Below, piece by piece: positions 8,393 to 16,814 of a DNA stretch of 18,627 bases. Source of the DNA: Gammaproteobacteria bacterium. GTDB lineage: Bacteria > Pseudomonadota > Gammaproteobacteria > Steroidobacterales > SZUA-146. A program made the position numbers and the translations under genes. Each line of letters begins with the position of its first letter. Position 1 is the stretch's first letter. The notes below the pieces were generated by a model, which worked only from the letters and a program-made list of their open reading frames with translations, was not told the DNA's origin and ran no database searches. The stretch covers positions 1-18,627 of the forward strand of contig QIGP01000147.1 of the NCBI GenBank assembly GCA_003228965.1, written 5' to 3'.

Positions 8393-8453
8393 CTGCAGGG
8401 CACCTCTAAATACTCGAAATGTAAATCCGCCAGTATTTAGAAGTGCCCTGTAG
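8393..8453. repeat. Long inverted repeat (22-base arms, 17-base loop) in the yrbG/ibaG divergent region
   Basis: The arms are 8393-8414 and 8432-8453. They pair at 22 positions with one G-U (8395/8451) and one C-A mismatch (8404/8442) in the plus-strand RNA; in the minus-strand RNA the latter becomes G-U. The arm core is AGGGCACCTCTAAATAC; a near copy is at 388-409. There is no U-tract, so it is not an ordinary terminator. The 61-base symmetric shape suggests a small dispersed palindrome or a remnant with transposon-like terminal repeats. It ends 16 bases before the ibaG Shine-Dalgarno site. Confidence 0.8.
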
Positions 8454-8478
8454 ACCTGAAAAAAACACTGGAGACACC

Positions 8479-8715
8479 ATGACCCCTGAACAAGTAACCG
8501 CACTGATTGAGGCGGGTTTGCCCGATGCGCGGGTTATCGTTAAATCGGACGACAACACCCATTTCGAAGCGCAGGTCATTGCCGAGGAATTCCAGGGTGT
8601 TAGAAGTCTCCAGCGTCACCAGAAGGTTTACGCTACACTCGGCGAATTAATGGGTAGAGAAATCCACGCGATGGCACTCCAGACCTTTACCGAAAAGGAG
8701 TGGAAGGCGCTGTAA
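8479..8715 (+). CDS. ibaG: BolA/IbaG family iron-sulfur metabolism protein
   Basis: IbaG (YrbA) is a small BolA-like protein that binds monothiol glutaredoxin Grx4 with a bridging [2Fe-2S] cluster and is linked to acid stress and iron-sulfur delivery. The 78 residues carry the BolA pattern: an N-terminal helix, DDNTHFEAQVIAEEF, QRHQKVYATLGELM, and EIHAMALQTFTEKEW near the C-terminus. ATG 8479 is preceded by GGAG at a five-base spacing; an upstream in-frame ATG at 8443 lies inside the inverted repeat and adds residues with no family similarity. murA follows 107 bases downstream, the order in E. coli and Pseudomonas. Confidence 0.95.
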   Translation: MTPEQVTALIEAGLPDARVIVKSDDNTHFEAQVIAEEFQGVRSLQRHQKVYATLGELMGREIHAMALQTFTEKEWKAL

Positions 8716-8753
8716 GCCAGCGGGTTCGAACTGTCAGGCTGCAGAGAGTCTGA

Positions 8754-11173
<2,420 letters not shown>

Positions 11174-11502
11174 TGCGAAGGACAGTATTGGAAAGCTAAT
11201 AGCGGATAGTATGTGGGTGTAGGCATTGCAGCAAATCGGTGTGTATAATGCGGCCATTCGTTAAGAAGGGCGACGAAACTACACGCTGGCGAGAACCTCC
11301 AGTGTCTTCTGATATTGCGTGGCAGCACGAAAAATTAAGTTTAGGTATCAGCGAGTTATAAGAAGCTCGTCGGTTTGACGTGAAATTGTTCGAGGCGACT
11401 GCGTAGGAAGACGCGATCATGGTAAGCGCACACGCGTTTGGCCACATGCGCTCATCTTATATCCAGCGTCCTGATACTGGCTGACTCCCAGAGGAATATT
11501 TA
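11174..11502. other. Divergent intergenic region between degS and petA
   Basis: These 329 bases separate the DegS-type protease (leftward) from petABC (rightward). A perfect -10 hexamer TATAAT lies at 11244-11249 on the plus strand, with no convincing -35. If it is used, petA would have a leader of about 245 bases. I see no RNA gene, riboswitch core or terminator-like hairpin in the leader. Confidence 0.5.
11244..11249 (+). promoter_or_regulatory. Possible -10 element for petABC
   Basis: The hexamer is exactly TATAAT and faces petA. The expected -35 position (about 11221) reads AGGCAT, a poor match, so the site would need an activator or other contacts. It could also be chance in an AT-richer stretch. 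Confidence 0.35.
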
Positions 11503-12093
11503 ATGAGTGACGGCGAAGTAGATTTGGGCCGAAGGCGAATGCTGACGGCCGCAACGGTAGTAACTGCGGGTGTAGGTGCTGCGGCACTGGCAGCTCCTTT
11601 TGTACTGTCCTTTAAACCAAGCGCTCGGGCTAAGGCCGTGGGTGCGCCGGTTAAAGTGGACATCAGCAAGCTTGAGTTGGGCGGTATGCTTCGCGTCGAA
11701 TGGCGTGGAAAGCCTGTCTATATTGTGCGTCGTAGCGCTCAGGCTCTGGATACCCTGCAAAAAGTGACTCCCGAACTGTTCGATCCCGATTCGGATCAGT
11801 CCGATCAGCCTGAATACGCCAAAAACGCAACGCGTTCGCGCGATCCCGAACTCTTGGTGTTATTGGGCGTCTGCACCCATCTGGGCTGCGCGCCTGAATT
11901 CCGCCCGCAGGTGGGTTCTCCCGGGGCTGCGAATGAACTTGTTGGTTTCCTGTGTGCGTGTCACGGCTCGATGTTCGACATTGCCGGACGGGTGTTCAAA
12001 TCCATGCCCGCAGCGGCCAACCTGGAAGTGCCGCGGTATCGCAGCATTGCAGGCGGCTGGCTACTAATTGGCGCAGACGGAGGAGTCAGTTAA
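11503..12093 (+). CDS. petA: Ubiquinol-cytochrome c reductase Rieske iron-sulfur subunit
   Basis: PetA is the Rieske subunit of the cytochrome bc1 complex, carrying electrons from ubiquinol to cytochrome c1 on the periplasmic side. It has 196 residues. An N-terminal twin-arginine motif (GRRRMLT, residues 9-15) precedes one uncleaved membrane segment (about 16-36), consistent with Tat export. The 2Fe-2S site has box 1 CTHLGC (C124, H126, C129) and box 2 CACHGS (C151, C153, H154): two Cys and two His ligands plus the disulfide pair C129-C153. Box 2 has alanine where CPCHGS is usual. GAGG stands eight bases before ATG 11503. The petB start overlaps the stop as TAATG. Confidence 0.98.
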   Translation: MSDGEVDLGRRRMLTAATVVTAGVGAAALAAPFVLSFKPSARAKAVGAPVKVDISKLELGGMLRVEWRGKPVYIVRRSAQALDTLQKVTPELFDPDSDQSDQPEYAKNATRSRDPELLVLLGVCTHLGCAPEFRPQVGSPGAANELVGFLCACHGSMFDIAGRVFKSMPAAANLEVPRYRSIAGGWLLIGADGGVS

Positions 12094-13349
12094 TGAGTGA
12101 CAATCCAGCAACCGTAGGCGGGGGACGCATTGAGCGTCTGGGCCAGTGGGTTGACGATCGACTGGGCTTTTCAGGGTTTTGGAAAGCGCACGTTAGCGAA
12201 TACTACGCGCCCAAAAACTTCAACATCTGGTACTACTTCGGTTCGTTAGCATTGGTAGTCCTGGTGCTCCAGCTGGTCACCGGAATTTTACTGACCATGA
12301 ATTACAAACCTTCGGCGGCGGAGGCGTTTTCGTCTGTCGAATACATCATGCGCGACGTTAACTGGGGTTGGTTTATTCGCTATATGCACTCCACCGGCGC
12401 TTCCGCATTCTTTGTCGTGATCTACCTGCACATGTTCCGCGCGCTGTTGTACGGCTCCTATCGCAAGCCTCGCGAACTGTTGTGGATCATTGGCATGTTC
12501 ATTTACCTGGTTTTGATGGCCGAGGCCTTCATGGGCTACTTGCTGCCCTGGGGCCAAATGTCGTACTGGGGTGCACAGGTCATTGTATCGCTCTTTGGTG
12601 CTATTCCGGTCATTGGCGAAGGTCTCTCGGAGTGGATTCGAGGCGACTACTTCATTAGCGACATTACGCTGAACCGGTTCTTTGCCTTCCATGTGATAGC
12701 TCTACCGCTGGTGCTGCTGCTCTTGGTGGTTGTGCATTTGGGTGCGCTTCACCAGGTCGGTTCGAATAATCCTGACGGCATCGAAATCAAGAAACTCAAA
12801 GGATCAGACGGCATTCCGTTGGACGGTATTCCGTTCCACCCTTACTACACGGTCAAAGATTTCTTTGGCACCGTTGTCTTTTTTATTATTTTCTTCCTGG
12901 TTGTGTTCTTTGCGCCGGAAATGGGTGGCATGTTCCTTGAACACGCGAACTTCGAACCCGCCGATCGACTGAAGACGCCGGAACACATTGCGCCGGTGTG
13001 GTACTTCACGCCGTTCTACGCCATTCTCCGCGCCTTACCGGAGAAACTCATGGGCGTCATTGCCATGGGCGGAGCCATTGGCTTACTGTTCGCGTTGCCC
13101 TGGCTCGATCGCAGCCCGGTCAAATCGATGCGTTACCGTAGTGTTATATCCAAGGTGATGCTCGGTTTATTTGTGATTAGCTTTCTGGCGCTTGGTTATC
13201 TTGGGCTTATGCCAGTGACCGATTTTTACACGCTGCTGTCGAGAATATTTACCGGTTTCTACTTTCTGTTCTTGATCACCATGCCGTGGTGGTCACGTAT
13301 GGGCAGCCATAAGAACGAGCCAGAGAGGGTGACCTATGCAAGCCGCTAA
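12093..13349 (+). CDS. petB: Cytochrome b subunit of the bc1 complex
   Basis: PetB is the quinone-oxidising and proton-translocating membrane core of cytochrome bc1. The 418 residues hold about eight membrane helices. Heme ligands are H99 and H113 in helix B (RYMHSTGAS, IYLHMFR) and H200 and H215 in helix D (FAFHVIALP, VVHLGALH); the second pair has 14 residues between histidines, one more than the mitochondrial type. The quinol-oxidation PEWY-type loop reads APVWYFTPFYAI, so the motif is PVWY instead of PEWY. ATG 12093 was chosen over upstream in-frame starts because AGGAG precedes it by several bases and it follows the petA stop in TAATG. It overlaps petC by 14 bases. Confidence 0.97.
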   Translation: MSDNPATVGGGRIERLGQWVDDRLGFSGFWKAHVSEYYAPKNFNIWYYFGSLALVVLVLQLVTGILLTMNYKPSAAEAFSSVEYIMRDVNWGWFIRYMHSTGASAFFVVIYLHMFRALLYGSYRKPRELLWIIGMFIYLVLMAEAFMGYLLPWGQMSYWGAQVIVSLFGAIPVIGEGLSEWIRGDYFISDITLNRFFAFHVIALPLVLLLLVVVHLGALHQVGSNNPDGIEIKKLKGSDGIPLDGIPFHPYYTVKDFFGTVVFFIIFFLVVFFAPEMGGMFLEHANFEPADRLKTPEHIAPVWYFTPFYAILRALPEKLMGVIAMGGAIGLLFALPWLDRSPVKSMRYRSVISKVMLGLFVISFLALGYLGLMPVTDFYTLLSRIFTGFYFLFLITMPWWSRMGSHKNEPERVTYASR

Positions 13350-14106
13350 AATTTGGGCAGTTGCACTGCTGCTGGGACTTGCGGGATTGCCGAGCCCTGC
13401 TTTGGCCGCCGGTGGCGGTGAAGGGCTCATGCAACAGGCCAATAACGATCTTGAAAACGTAAACTCGTTACAACGTGGTGCGCGAAACTTCATGAACTAC
13501 TGTGTGGGTTGTCACTCAATGCAGTACGTTCGTTACAACCGTCTGGCTACCGATTTGGGCTTATCAGAAGAGCAGCTTCGCGATAATCTGATCTTTGGCG
13601 TTGACAAAATTAATGCCTACGTCACTACTGCCATGACCAGGGAACAGGCTACGTCCTGGTTCAGTGCTGTACCTCCTGACCTTTCATTGACATCGCGATC
13701 TCGTGGCGTTGACTGGATATACACCTATCTGAAGAGTTTTTACCTGGACAATTCACGTACGTTTGGCGTCAACAACAAAATGCTCGAAGGGTCCAGCATG
13801 CCGCATGTATTGTGGGAACTTCAGGGCTTGCAAACAGCTGTCTATCGCGACGAAGCCGTTATGGAGGACAGCGGCAAAGAAAGCATGGTTAAAGTATTTG
13901 ACCATTTTACACTGGATGAAGAAGGTTCAATGAACCCTAAAGAGTTCGATGGCTTTGTCCGGGATACGGTCAACTTCATGGACTATGTTGGTGAACCAGT
14001 AAAAATAAAACGTCAAAAAATCGGCATGATGGTGCTTGGATTTCTTCTGGTACTTGCGGTATTGGCCTATGCGCTGAAAGTCGAATACTGGAAAGACATT
14101 CACTAG
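13336..14106 (+). CDS. petC: Cytochrome c1 subunit of the bc1 complex
   Basis: PetC is the c-type heme subunit that hands electrons from the Rieske centre to soluble cytochrome c. A signal peptide spans residues 1-24 (AVALLLGLAGLPSPALA). The covalent heme site is CVGCH at 56-60, the likely axial methionine is in GSSMPHVLW, and one C-terminal membrane helix (about 229-249, MMVLGFLLVLAVLAYAL) anchors the domain, ending in KVEYWKDIH. The 256-residue length fits a proteobacterial cytochrome c1. An AGAGGG-like ribosome site lies shortly before the ATG, inside the end of petB, so translation is coupled. petA, petB and petC together encode all three catalytic subunits. Confidence 0.97.
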   Translation: MQAAKIWAVALLLGLAGLPSPALAAGGGEGLMQQANNDLENVNSLQRGARNFMNYCVGCHSMQYVRYNRLATDLGLSEEQLRDNLIFGVDKINAYVTTAMTREQATSWFSAVPPDLSLTSRSRGVDWIYTYLKSFYLDNSRTFGVNNKMLEGSSMPHVLWELQGLQTAVYRDEAVMEDSGKESMVKVFDHFTLDEEGSMNPKEFDGFVRDTVNFMDYVGEPVKIKRQKIGMMVLGFLLVLAVLAYALKVEYWKDIH

Positions 14107-14179
14107 CCAAACATTTTTATAAAGCTGCGCGAACAGACGTAGCGCTTACAAGCAAGATTTTCTTGCGGAGGCAGAACCT

Positions 14180-14809
14180 ATGGCAATTATCGCCAATCGA
14201 CGTTCAGTAATGACACTTTTTTCTCGACCAACGTGTCCGCACAGCCATCGGGTACGCATTGTGCTCGCCGAAAAAAGTATCAATGTAGAGATCGTTGATG
14301 TTAGTGGTCCTCGTTTGCCTGAAGACTTGCTGGACCTGAATCCGTATCACAGCGTACCTACACTTGTCGATCGAGAGCTGGTGCTCTACGATTCACGCGT
14401 AATTGTTGAGTACCTGGACGAGCGTTTTCCTCATCCACCGCTCATGCCGGTCGACCCTGTTACACGAGCGCAGTTCCGCCTTGCACTGTTTCGAATTGAA
14501 AAAGACTGGTACAGCCTGGTCGAAGAAATTGAAGCGGCAGCCGATCGCAAGAAAAATGCACGCGCCCGAAAGATTTTGAAAGAGAGTATTCTCGCAAGTT
14601 CCGACGTGTTCATGGCGAACAACTATTTTTTGAGCGACGAGTTTTCTTTGGTCGACACCAGCATTGCCCCTGTTTTGTGGCGACTGCCAAGCTACGGCAT
14701 TGAGCTTGGGCCCGAAGGCGCCTCTATCGAAGCCTATATGGAACGCATTTTTGCCCGACCATCGTTCCAGAGCAGTCTTACGGAGCTTGAACAGGAAATG
14801 CGCATGTAG
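14180..14809 (+). CDS. sspA: Stringent starvation protein A
   Basis: SspA is a glutathione-S-transferase-fold protein that binds RNA polymerase holoenzyme and aids acid-stress and stationary-phase transcription rather than acting as an enzyme. The 209 residues closely follow E. coli SspA: NRRSVMTLFSRPT at the start, HRVRIVLAEKSINVEIVDV, NPYHSVPTLVDRELVLYDSR, and YLDERFPHPPLMPVDPV. The N-terminal CPHS at residues 19-22 is a feature E. coli lacks at that place (TDIYS). GGAGG stands eight bases before ATG 14180; a six-pair hairpin at 14152-14166 ends immediately before that site. sspB follows, and petABC-sspAB is a common gammaproteobacterial order. Confidence 0.97.
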   Translation: MAIIANRRSVMTLFSRPTCPHSHRVRIVLAEKSINVEIVDVSGPRLPEDLLDLNPYHSVPTLVDRELVLYDSRVIVEYLDERFPHPPLMPVDPVTRAQFRLALFRIEKDWYSLVEEIEAAADRKKNARARKILKESILASSDVFMANNYFLSDEFSLVDTSIAPVLWRLPSYGIELGPEGASIEAYMERIFARPSFQSSLTELEQEMRM

Positions 14810-14818
14810 AAACGCCTA

Positions 14819-14832
14819 CGGGCAATTGCCCG
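14819..14832. repeat. Perfect 14-base palindrome before sspB
   Basis: The sequence CGGGCAATTGCCCG is its own reverse complement and lies between the sspA stop and the sspB start region. It could be a protein-binding site or a short RNA hairpin in the sspA-sspB message that influences the ratio of the two proteins. No protein is known to me for this motif. Confidence 0.6.
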
Positions 14833-14853
14833 ATGCGTTTTAGTGAGAAACAT

Positions 14854-15246
14854 GTGAGCGACTCTGAACTTACACCGCGTGTTCCGTATCTGTTCAGAGC
14901 GATGCACGAATGGATTCTGGATAATCAACAAACTCCCTATGTGGTCGTGGATGCATCGGCCGAGCGTGTTCGTGTGCCAAGACAGTACACGGTAGACAAC
15001 AGGATCATTCTGAACATCAGTTCGACGGCGGTAGAGCATCTGGAACTGGATAACGACGCCGTGTCGTTTGTTGCCCACTTTGGCGGTGTCGCCGAAACAA
15101 TTTATATACCCAGCCACGCAATTTTAGGTATTTACGCCAAGGAAAGTGGCGAGGGTATGATTTTCGCGTCTGAAAAACCTGACGACGAGCCCGAGCCGAA
15201 TGAGCCACCACCCGAGAGTAAGCCGACTTTACGCGTCGTCAAATAG
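14854..15246 (+). CDS. sspB: ClpXP adaptor protein SspB
   Basis: SspB tethers ssrA-tagged proteins and some other substrates to ClpXP for degradation. The folded domain (residues 1-104) matches E. coli: LTPRVPYLFRAMHEWILDN, TPYVVVDAS, RIILNISSTAVEHLELDND, and FGGVAETIYIPSHAILGIYAKE. A proline- and glutamate-rich linker follows, ending in the ClpX-binding tail LRVVK, identical to E. coli. I chose GTG 14854 because MSDSELTPR lines up with E. coli MDLSQLTPR and GTGAG lies six bases upstream. The alternative ATG 14833 adds seven residues, lacks a ribosome site and directly follows a 14-base perfect palindrome. Confidence 0.93.
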   Translation: MSDSELTPRVPYLFRAMHEWILDNQQTPYVVVDASAERVRVPRQYTVDNRIILNISSTAVEHLELDNDAVSFVAHFGGVAETIYIPSHAILGIYAKESGEGMIFASEKPDDEPEPNEPPPESKPTLRVVK

Positions 15247-15271
15247 ACCTGCTTCACCAAGCGGCGCTCTA

Positions 15272-15457
15272 CGCAGATTTGAACAGCGGCTCGCCCATTT
15301 TTGGCCTGCAAAATCCTGTACCTATTGAGTGGTGGCTTGTTGCTTGATCGGGCTGGTTAAACGACTCCGGTCGTTGCTCCTTGTTGCCTTGGTTGTTGAA
15401 CAGGGCATAACGCTGATCGACAGCGAGGTGCTGGTACTTTAAGGGCGCGTTGGTCAT
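15272..15457 (-). pseudogene. Possible IS30-family transposase N-terminal remnant
   Basis: From ATG 15457 the reverse strand encodes a 61-residue peptide, MTNAPLKYQHLAVDQRYALF and onward. The segment KYQHLAVDQRYALF resembles the N-terminal helix-turn-helix of IS30-type transposases (pattern YxxLTxEQRYxI). The following residues, however, show no HTH or DDE motif, and other frames do not restore one. The frame ends at a TAG at 15269. I found no flanking terminal repeats. It may be a decayed insertion-sequence scar or a chance reading frame. Confidence 0.3.
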
Positions 15458-15613
15458 AGGCCTGTTTTTTGGTGGCAAGTGTGATGAGTGAGAGCCAGCT
15501 ACCGCCTGTCCGTGTGGCTACAAGGGTCCGTTCCTGTAACCGGCTCTCCCTCTAATAGCGACAGTTCTTAGGGTATTCCCTCATTTTTTATTCAGCTTGT
15601 GGCGTTCTGTAAT

Positions 15614-15655
15614 AAAAAAACGCGAGTCAGGGACTGACTCGCGTTTCGAATTTTT
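15614..15655. terminator. Strong hairpin terminator, probably bidirectional
   Basis: Arms 15618-15629 and 15635-15646 (AAACGCGAGTCA and its exact complement) pair perfectly over 12 bases around a GGGAC loop. On the minus strand the stem runs into seven T residues, a textbook rho-independent signal that would end transcription from the small gene at 15792-15944. On the plus strand it is followed by CGAATTTTT, so it may also stop read-through from sspAB. Confidence 0.85.
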
Positions 15656-15791
15656 GGTTTGTGCTGTATGGACCGCTGTTGCTGAACCTCTTGAGCCCTG
15701 TTTTCAGGCTTTTACGCGGAGAACCAGGCCGCGATTAGTCGTGGAAGCGTAGTGATCTCAGGCTCGATCACCCCAAACAGTTTGTTACTGT

Positions 15792-15944
15792 CTAACTGAG
15801 CTGTGCGCCAACTACTGCTCCCGCGAGAGCTCCTACAAATGCGGCTATCGCCACAGGAATGACGCTGTTTTTCTTCTCAGTGGGTAAAGGTGCTGAGAAA
15901 GGGATAGGGTCATTGCCCCCCCCGCTTTGATTGTTTTCGCCCAT
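15792..15944 (-). CDS. Small single-span membrane protein, function unknown
   Basis: I do not recognise a family. The protein has 50 residues from the ATG at 15944: a polar, glycine-rich N-terminus (MGENNQSGGGND), a short proline-containing linker, two lysines, and a C-terminal hydrophobic segment of about 22 residues (SVIPVAIAAFVGALAGAVVG) with a GxxxGxxxG-like glycine zipper, ending AQLS. This is the layout of a tail-anchored or N-in membrane peptide able to oligomerise by helix packing. ATG 15944 has GGAG nine bases upstream; ATG 15959 overlaps that site, and a longer frame reaches 16031. It is divergent from the sigma/kinase pair and is followed by a strong terminator, so it seems to be a one-gene transcript. 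A link to the kinase system is only inferred from proximity. Confidence 0.65.
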   Translation of the reverse strand: MGENNQSGGGNDPIPFSAPLPTEKKNSVIPVAIAAFVGALAGAVVGAQLS

Positions 15945-16117
15945 AACTGAATTCTCCATTTTGTGTTTAAAGTGAGAGAACAGACTAGGTCGTTGCTCAG
16001 AGAAATGCGAGTTTTGCGCAGCGAGGCGCAAGTCGATGGCGTAAATGAAGGGTTTTAGTCTTTTGCGGAAAATTGTTTGAAAGTACGTTGGTCGAGCCTT
16101 TTATCAGTGAACCGGCC

Positions 16118-16143
16118 AAAAAACCGCGACGAAAGGAGCGGTT
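16118..16143 (-). terminator. Weak terminator-like hairpin upstream of the small membrane protein gene
   Basis: Reading the minus strand, a six-pair stem (AACCGC with GCGGTT; plus-strand arms 16138-16143 and 16122-16127) with a ten-base loop is followed by a run of T residues (plus-strand 16118-16123, partly in the stem). No gene ends here on that strand, so if real it would act as a leader attenuator or end a short RNA. Confidence 0.35.
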
Positions 16144-16199
16144 CTGCTTCTACGGTTTACGCTTGGTGCTTATCGGTGAATTCCCTCAAGCCCTGACGG

Positions 16200-16229
16200 T
16201 TGCAACACGGGCGGCGAGGCGCATAACAT
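16200..16229 (+). promoter_or_regulatory. Possible sigma-70-like promoter for the ECF sigma gene
   Basis: TTGCAA at 16200-16205 and TAACAT at 16224-16229 are 18 bases apart. Each is only a partial consensus match. An autoregulated ECF promoter cannot be ruled out because its consensus for this group is unknown to me. Confidence 0.3.
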
Positions 16230-16262
16230 ACTGAGAATGTTTGCTTTTACAGAGAATTATCT

Positions 16263-16814
16263 ATGTCGAGTTCGGTAACCCAGCTGTTGGGCGCGTGGCG
16301 TGAAGGGGATGAGGCCGCGCTATCCGAACTGACACCCCTGGTGTACCAGGAATTGAGACGTTTGGCCGGTAGCTACATGCGAGGAGAGCGCAAGGGCCAT
16401 ACTTTGCAAGCTACCGCTGTTGTCAACGAAGCCTACATGCGCATGGTGGACATGGAAGTGGAATGGCAGAACCGCGCGCACTTTTTCGCCATCGCGGCGC
16501 GCTTGATGCGTCGCATTTTGGTGGATCATGCCAAAGCGCATCGTCGTCAGAAACGGGGTGGAAAGGATACAACTCTGTCTCTTGAGGAAGCTCTGGTCAT
16601 GGGGGACGAGCGTGAGCCCGATCTGATCCATCTCGATGAAGCTCTAAGCAAGCTCAGTAAAGTGGACGAACGAAAAAGCCAGGTTGTGGAGCTGCACTTT
16701 TTTGGCGGACTCACTTACGATGAAATTGCTGAAGCTATGGATATTTCAGCAGCAACCGTGCATCGCGATCTGCGCATGGCTAAAGCCTGGTTAAACAATG
16801 AGCTCCAAAGCTGA
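16263..16814 (+). CDS. ECF RNA polymerase sigma factor of the Ser/Thr-kinase-associated type
   Basis: This 183-residue protein has sigma region 2 (about residues 8-96) and region 4 with a helix-turn-helix (GLTYDEIAEAMDISAATVHRDL, 149-170). The run HTLQATAVVNEAYMRM and the block HFFAIAARLMRRILVDHA are typical of the Sigma70_ECF / TIGR02999 group, whose genes commonly neighbour Pkn-type kinases. The acidic DAED-like motif of region 2.2, which contacts core polymerase in most ECF factors, is replaced by QATA (49-52), with T51 in the place of the glutamate. In Vibrio parahaemolyticus EcfP, a factor of this kind, kinase PknT phosphorylates a region 2.2 threonine to switch it on. No anti-sigma gene is adjacent. 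The kinase gene overlaps its end by 17 bases. Confidence 0.93.
   Translation: MSSSVTQLLGAWREGDEAALSELTPLVYQELRRLAGSYMRGERKGHTLQATAVVNEAYMRMVDMEVEWQNRAHFFAIAARLMRRILVDHAKAHRRQKRGGKDTTLSLEEALVMGDEREPDLIHLDEALSKLSKVDERKSQVVELHFFGGLTYDEIAEAMDISAATVHRDLRMAKAWLNNELQS

Larger units (their letters stand above)
15247..15791. other. Gene-poor region downstream of sspB
   Basis: This 545-base stretch has no convincing intact gene. It holds a short minus-strand reading frame with an IS30-like start (15272-15478), a seven-base inverted repeat (15490-15496 with 15541-15547), a strong hairpin terminator (15614-15655) and about 135 bases after it in which I see nothing definite. It marks the end of the conserved cluster and the start of accessory sequence. 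Confidence 0.6.
15945..16262. other. Divergent intergenic region between the small membrane protein and the ECF sigma gene
   Basis: The 318 bases contain a minus-strand terminator-like hairpin at 16118-16143 and a possible plus-strand promoter at 16200-16229. The rest shows no recognisable gene, repeat or RNA family. Confidence 0.5.

Noticed and set aside
11952..12092. Upstream extension of the petB reading frame
   Set aside because: It runs over the Rieske gene in another frame, and the true start at 12093 has a good ribosome site and family similarity.
15570..15588. AGGG/CCCT hairpin followed by a T-run, as a terminator for sspAB
   Set aside because: The stem is only four pairs; the strong 12-pair hairpin at 15618-15646 is a better candidate.
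15247..15660. Possible 6S RNA, RNase P RNA, tRNA or other housekeeping RNA downstream of sspB
   Set aside because: No conserved sequence blocks or cloverleaf could be recognised.
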